NCBI RefSeq assembly: GCF_008795985.1
Contig: NZ_VMHP01000001.1
Span: forward strand, 1,054,001-1,118,000
Reading direction: 5' to 3'
Source of the DNA: Marinobacter halotolerans
GTDB lineage: Bacteria; Pseudomonadota; Gammaproteobacteria; Pseudomonadales; Oleiphilaceae
DNA: 64,000 bases
Position numbers and translations under genes: made by a program. A model generated the notes under the pieces. It saw only the letters and a program-made list of their open reading frames with translations. It searched no databases and was not told where the DNA came from. Positions within the stretch are counted from its first letter, which is position 1, and each line of letters begins with the position of its first letter. Shown piece by piece: positions 63,704 through 64,000 of this stretch.

Positions 63704-64000
63704 CGCTTCAGCCAGGCTGAAATACGGTTCGACAACTTGCGAGCCTCTCTTGCCTGTGGCTGCCGGGCCATTGCCACCGGCTGTCGCTCGTACCCACTGA
63801 TACCAGAGCGTTCCATGGCCGCTTCCCGCTCGCGGGCGACCCGGTCCAGCGTTTTATCGCCCGGGAAGGTACTGTAAAGCTCAAGAATCGAGGGCGACCT
63901 GGCCGAGGCCAGCAACTCCGTCAGACCGGAGGATTCGTCGGTATAGAATCGGGGGGCGATCCAGATCAGATCCGATGCCCGGCCGTCTGCCCTCACCTGA
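63700..64000 (-). CDS. C-terminal part of a DUF3530-like protein (partial)
   Basis: A minus-strand frame open to the window edge; its 5' end is beyond 64000. The visible 99 codons contain a loop SILELYSTFPGDKTLDRVAR and end in LSNRISAWLKR, which resembles the end of DUF3530 alpha/beta-hydrolase-like proteins (commonly RRVRGWLKR-like endings). This family sits next to the DnaJ/TerB gene in Pseudomonas too. The identity is moderate because the catalytic region is not seen. Confidence 0.55.
   Translation of the reverse strand, partial: QVRADGRASDLIWIAPRFYTDESSGLTELLASARSPSILELYSTFPGDKTLDRVAREREAAMERSGISGYERQPVAMARQPQAREARKLSNRISAWLKR

Noticed and set aside
1-64000. Mobile elements, CRISPR arrays, tRNA or rRNA genes
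   Set aside because: I found no transposase or integrase motif, no regularly spaced repeats, and no cloverleaf or rRNA-like sequence in the intergenic regions, which are short.

Overview
The window is about 64 kb of GC-rich, densely coding chromosome from a gammaproteobacterium. Gene content and protein style point to Marinobacter or a close marine relative: a fused nuoCD, a glucosylglycerol synthase/phosphatase fusion next to a GH13 glucosylglycerol phosphorylase, a lipase with its foldase, and the lptD-surA-pdxA-rsmA-apaH plus amgK-murU block. I see no rRNA, tRNA, CRISPR array, insertion sequence, prophage or attachment site.

Layout. 1-9.6 kb: nuoABCDEFGHI and the first part of nuoJ on the minus strand, the proton-pumping NADH:quinone oxidoreductase. 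9.8-15.9 kb: accessory single genes (a universal stress protein, a DUF4396 membrane protein, two small envelope proteins, a TauD-like dioxygenase, a glutathione transferase, a YkgJ-like metal-site protein, a quinone-reductase-like MDR enzyme and an alkyltransferase with an AraC domain). 16.0-19.8 kb: a four-gene yehZYXW-type osmoprotectant ABC importer. 19.9-22.0 kb: an alternative oxidase divergent from an FMN-dependent 2-hydroxyacid oxidase. 22.1-28.4 kb: a hydrolase pair, an MFS transporter and the glucosylglycerol genes. With the ABC importer these make much of 16-28 kb an osmoadaptation region. 28.4-37.5 kb: mixed small operons (DUF4174, nucleotidyltransferase, quinone reductase with LysR, thioesterase, a large lipoprotein, Dps, a lipoamide-dehydrogenase-like flavoprotein and a LysE exporter). 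37.4-38.8 kb: DAHP synthase preceded by a leader peptide packed with Phe, Trp and Tyr codons and a terminator, a clear attenuator candidate. 38.8-44.8 kb: a secretin-like periplasmic protein, a membrane DnaJ protein, and an RND efflux pair with a DUF3301 protein. 44.9-50.2 kb: lipase, lipase foldase, hybrid histidine kinase, GyrI-like lipoprotein and a LuxR-type response regulator. 50.4-54.1 kb: aminotransferase, inositol-phosphatase-like enzyme, slmA, thiG and thiS. 54.1-61.0 kb: DUF423, apaH, rsmA, pdxA, surA and lptD on the minus strand. 61.2-63.7 kb: amgK, murU and a DnaJ/TerB protein on the plus strand. The window ends inside a minus-strand gene resembling the C-terminus of DUF3530 proteins.

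How the parts fit. Osmotic stress could be met by import (OsmF-type ABC) and by synthesis (GgpPS), with the phosphorylase giving a way to reclaim glucosylglycerol when salinity falls. Complex I, the alternative oxidase and the hydroxyacid oxidase are separate entries to and exits from respiration. The lptD/surA and amgK/murU blocks belong to envelope assembly and cell-wall recycling. The only gap longer than 300 bases between main genes is 38454-38782, and it is filled by the DAHP-synthase promoter, leader peptide and terminator.
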